A stretch of DNA of 35,418 nt. Source: Oscillibacter sp. (GTDB lineage Bacteria > Bacillota > Clostridia > Oscillospirales > Oscillospiraceae). Positions 33,329 through 35,418 of this stretch are shown here, piece by piece (position 1 is the stretch's first letter; each line of letters starts with the position of its first letter). The position numbers and the translations under genes were made by a program. The DNA lies in assembly GCA_020025475.1 (NCBI GenBank), contig JAHHSA010000014.1, positions 1-35,418 on the forward strand. The letters run 5' to 3'. The notes beneath the pieces are model-generated. The model saw nothing but the letters and a program-made list of their open reading frames with translations. It was not told the DNA's origin and did not search any database.

Positions 33329-33461
33329 AAAATTGCACCTTGTCTCCAGTATTCGATTTCATTTTACATCGTATCTGTTTCTCTATTAAGAGGGCATAAA
33401 TAAGCAAAGGCATGGATTAAGATTGTATAAAGATCGCAAATGCCAGATTCGTAAAAAAGTC

Positions 33462-33490
33462 TTGACACATCTGTGCTAACTGTATATACT
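33462..33490 (+). promoter_or_regulatory. Sigma-A promoter of the gntR-ABC operon
   Basis: A perfect TTGACA (33462-33467) and TATACT (33485-33490) are separated by 17 bases, 33 bases upstream of the start codon. The -10 box lies inside the palindrome at 33482-33500. Confidence 0.85.
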
Positions 33491-33500
33491 GAGTACATAC
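33482..33500. promoter_or_regulatory. Palindromic operator, probably for the adjacent YtrA-type regulator
   Basis: GTATATACTGAGTACATAC is a 19-bp palindrome that matches its own reverse complement at 16 of 19 positions, with the centre and one symmetric pair differing. It covers the -10 box and start site of the gntR-ABC operon. GntR regulators of the YtrA branch commonly repress their own operon through GTAT...ATAC-type sites, so autoregulation is a reasonable inference. Confidence 0.6.
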
Positions 33501-33522
33501 ACCAGATACGAGGAGGCAAGAC

Positions 33523-33894
33523 ATGACCATTCTGCTTGATAACAAAAGCGGCAGTCCGATCTATGAACAAATCTACACGCAGATCAAGGCCCAGATTGTC
33601 AGCGGCGAGCTGGCAGAGGACGATCCTCTTCCCTCCATCCGTGGCCTTGCCAAGGACCTGCGGATCAGCGTCATCACCACGAAGCGGGCCTATGAGGAGC
33701 TGGAACGGGATGGCTTCCTCTATACCGTAGTCGGTAAGGGCTCCTTTGTAGCGCCGAAAAACGTAGAGTTGCTGCGGGAGGAGTCCCTCAAGAAAATCGA
33801 AAGCCATCTGGAAGCTGCCGTTCAGCTGGCAGCTTCGTGCAATCTCAGCCGTGAGGATCTCCAGGAGATGCTCCGACTCATCATGGAGGAATGA
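33523..33894 (+). CDS. GntR-family transcriptional regulator, YtrA subfamily
   Basis: A 123-residue regulator. Residues 1-72 form the GntR winged helix: SGSPIYEQIYTQIKAQIVSG, DPLPSIRGLAKDLRISVITT and KRAYEELERDGFLYTVVGKG are typical. The C-terminal part is only about 45 residues (two helices, KKIESHLEAAVQLA and REDLQEMLRLIMEE), the mark of the YtrA subfamily, which lacks a large ligand-binding domain. AGGAGG lies 6 bases before the ATG. First gene of an operon with an ABC ATPase (3-base gap) and permease; such regulators typically repress the transporter until a cell-wall-active compound or other stress appears, but the inducer here is unknown. Confidence 0.92.
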   Translation: MTILLDNKSGSPIYEQIYTQIKAQIVSGELAEDDPLPSIRGLAKDLRISVITTKRAYEELERDGFLYTVVGKGSFVAPKNVELLREESLKKIESHLEAAVQLAASCNLSREDLQEMLRLIMEE

Positions 33895-33897
33895 GCA

Positions 33898-34740
33898 ATG
33901 AATGCAATCGAATGCAACAATCTGAAAAAGAGCTTTCCAGGCTTCACACTGGATCTTCCGGAGCTGACCCTGCCTGCCGGAGCCATTCTGGGTCTGGTTG
34001 GTGAAAACGGCTCCGGCAAGAGCACCACCATCAAGCTGATTCTGGACATTGCCAATGCCGATGAAGGCTCCATCCGCCTGCTGGGCCAGGACACGCCGGA
34101 GGGGCGTCTGCTGGCAAAACAGGATATTGGCGTTGTGCTGGACGAAGTTGGTATTCCCCAGGCACTGAAAGCGTCTCAGATAGGTTCCATCATGGCCGGT
34201 ATTTACCAAAACTGGGACCAGCCGTTGTTTGAGTCCTATCTGGAACGGTTCCAGATTCCCGGCACAAAACGCTTCAGGACCTTTTCCCGGGGCATGAAGA
34301 TGAAGCTGGGACTGGCCATTGCCCTGAGTCACCATGCAAAGCTCCTGATTCTGGACGAAGCCACCAGCGGCCTCGACCCGGTGATCCGGGACGAGATTCT
34401 GGACATTTTCCTGGACTTCACCCGGGAGGAAGATCACTCCATTCTCATCTCCTCCCATATCGTGAGTGATTTGGAAAAGCTCTGCGACTACATTGCCTTC
34501 CTTCACCACGGCAGGCTGATGCTCTTTGAGGAGAAGGATCGGCTGCTGGAGGAATTCGGTCTGCTGCACTGCACCGCAGAACAGCTGGCAGCGCTGCCCG
34601 CTCAGGCCATCCGCGGCAAAAAGGGATCTCCCTACGGCATGGAGGCCCTGGTGGACCGTTCCCTGCTCCCTGCCGGCATGGAGGCAAGTCCCATCGATCT
34701 GGAGCAGCTTTTTATTTTCATGGTCAAGGAGGAAGTATAA
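33898..34740 (+). CDS. ABC transporter ATP-binding protein (YtrB/BcrA-like)
   Basis: A 280-residue ATPase. It has Walker A GENGSGKST (35-43), Walker B LLILDEATSGLDP and a switch His in SSHIVSDLE. The signature reads FSRGMKMKLGLA rather than LSGGQ, a form usual for ABC-2 export ATPases of this branch. The C-terminal 60 residues (from about 215) are a tail with ALPAQAIRGKKG and a final LEQLFIFMVKEE. GAGGAATG lies upstream of the start in the end of gntR. It pairs with the permease encoded one base downstream. Substrate is unknown. Confidence 0.92.
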   Translation: MNAIECNNLKKSFPGFTLDLPELTLPAGAILGLVGENGSGKSTTIKLILDIANADEGSIRLLGQDTPEGRLLAKQDIGVVLDEVGIPQALKASQIGSIMAGIYQNWDQPLFESYLERFQIPGTKRFRTFSRGMKMKLGLAIALSHHAKLLILDEATSGLDPVIRDEILDIFLDFTREEDHSILISSHIVSDLEKLCDYIAFLHHGRLMLFEEKDRLLEEFGLLHCTAEQLAALPAQAIRGKKGSPYGMEALVDRSLLPAGMEASPIDLEQLFIFMVKEEV

Positions 34741-34741
34741 C

Positions 34742-35338
34742 ATGAATGGTCTGATAAAGAAAGAAATTTATGCCTGCCGCTGGAATTTTCTTTTTTTTAG
34801 TGCGATTTCCCTGGTGTTTTTCGTATGCTACGTGATCTCCCCCAGTCACAGCATGTTCTTCATTTCCTATCCAGCTCTGCTGCTGAGCATCATTTCCACG
34901 TCCTCCATGCAGGTGGATGAGATGGACCGCTGGAATGTCTTTGCCGCCGCGCTCCCCTGCTCCAAACAGCAGCTGGTATCCGTCAAATTCATCATTGCGC
35001 TGGCCACAGTACTGGTGATCACGCTGCCTGTTCTGATCGTCACCCTGCTCTGCGACAAAGATGGCACGTTCCTGTCCACCACGGTTCTGATTTCCATGTA
35101 CTCGCTGCTGACCCCCGCCATCAATCTGATGGCCTGCTTCAAATGGGGAATTCGCAAAAGCCGGATTTTTTCGGTTCTCTCAACGGCGGTCATCTTTGTG
35201 GTCCTGAACATCGGCATCGAATATCTGAATCCCTATCTTCACGCCGGCAAGTCGCTGCTCCTGGCAGCCCTCGCCCTGTTGATCTTCTTCGCACTCTGGC
35301 ACATCGCCAGCCAGGCCTATCAGCGCAGGGACCTTTAA
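34742..35338 (+). CDS. ABC-2 type permease
   Basis: A 198-residue membrane protein with about six hydrophobic spans (roughly 14-32, 38-50, 80-103, 110-128, 140-156 and 168-186). The opening MNGLIKKEIYACRW and the loop TSSMQVDEMDRWNVFAAALP, then SKQQLVSVKFI, are typical of the small ABC-2 permeases (ABC2_membrane_2 type) found behind YtrA-type regulators. CAAGGAGGAAG lies upstream in the end of the ATPase gene. Being short, it probably works as a dimer with two ATPase subunits. Last gene of the operon; a terminator follows after 30 bases. Confidence 0.88.
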   Translation: MNGLIKKEIYACRWNFLFFSAISLVFFVCYVISPSHSMFFISYPALLLSIISTSSMQVDEMDRWNVFAAALPCSKQQLVSVKFIIALATVLVITLPVLIVTLLCDKDGTFLSTTVLISMYSLLTPAINLMACFKWGIRKSRIFSVLSTAVIFVVLNIGIEYLNPYLHAGKSLLLAALALLIFFALWHIASQAYQRRDL

Positions 35339-35368
35339 ACGGCGCGTCACTCACTGCCTCATGAAAAG

Positions 35369-35408
35369 AACGGAGCGTATCGAAATTTGATACGCTCCGT
35401 TTCTATTT
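35369..35408 (+). terminator. Terminator after the gntR-ABC operon
   Basis: AACGGAGCGTATCGA pairs with TTGATACGCTCCGTT (one G-U pair), followed by TCTATTTTAC. The arm sequence GGAGCGTATCGA is identical over 12 bases to the terminator at 21416-21448. Confidence 0.85.
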
Positions 35409-35418
35409 TACAGGTTCT

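Overview
The window looks like chromosome of an anaerobic, butyrate-forming Clostridia bacterium, most likely in the Oscillospiraceae (Flavonifractor/Intestinimonas/Oscillibacter-like). This is inferred from GC content in the mid to upper 50s by eye, strong AGGAGG ribosome-binding sites, a butyryl-CoA pathway operon, a 2-hydroxyacyl-CoA-dehydratase-type activase system, QueH, KdpD/Trk and an EcfA1A2T-truA block. No species can be named from the sequence alone. No tRNA, rRNA, CRISPR array, prophage or intact insertion sequence was found. The content is mostly housekeeping, so the more unusual signals are regulatory sites, domain architectures and small broken elements.

Layout. 1-2425 (minus): hbd-bcd-etfB (etfB runs off the window), reading from a good sigma-A promoter with a Rex-like operator over its start site and a second Rex-like site upstream. 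2712-3918 (plus): trmB with an unusual C-terminal extension. 3966-5033 (minus): a PRK06851-like P-loop protein. 5178-6479 (plus): a membrane-anchored D,D-carboxypeptidase. 6556-16319 (minus): a long co-directional run that starts at a clear promoter with an rRNA-type methyltransferase, then ecfA1-ecfA2-ecfT-truA, a DUF5711 protein, CvpA, a ClpE-like unfoldase, a small Cys protein and an EFR1-type flavodoxin/ferredoxin. 16399-20590 (minus): a translationally coupled pair related to 2-hydroxyacyl-CoA dehydratases and their ATP-dependent activases. 20740-21448 (plus): queH.

21463-24524 (minus): der-plsY-gpsA, behind a promoter whose spacer is a perfect palindrome. 24598-25463 (minus): yceD-rpmF behind a perfect-consensus promoter. 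25502-26304 (minus): two overlapping genes of unknown function. 26346-27371 (plus): an RluA-family pseudouridine synthase. 27403-27755: a frameshifted transposase-OrfA-like remnant next to a 14-bp inverted repeat. 27775-33328 (minus): trkH-trkA-kdpD-kdpE, a potassium uptake system fused in context to a Kdp-type two-component system, with a terminator-like hairpin between transport and sensor genes. 33462-35408 (plus): a YtrA-type GntR regulator with a palindromic operator over its own promoter, an ABC ATPase and its permease.

How it fits together. The first operon makes butyryl-CoA and re-oxidises NADH, and Rex-like boxes would tie it to the NADH/NAD ratio. Trk plus KdpDE forms a potassium module. 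der, rpmF/yceD, trmB, truA, the RluA enzyme and queH serve ribosomes and tRNA. plsY and gpsA start phospholipid synthesis. All functional calls come from reading motifs by eye; no database search was run.
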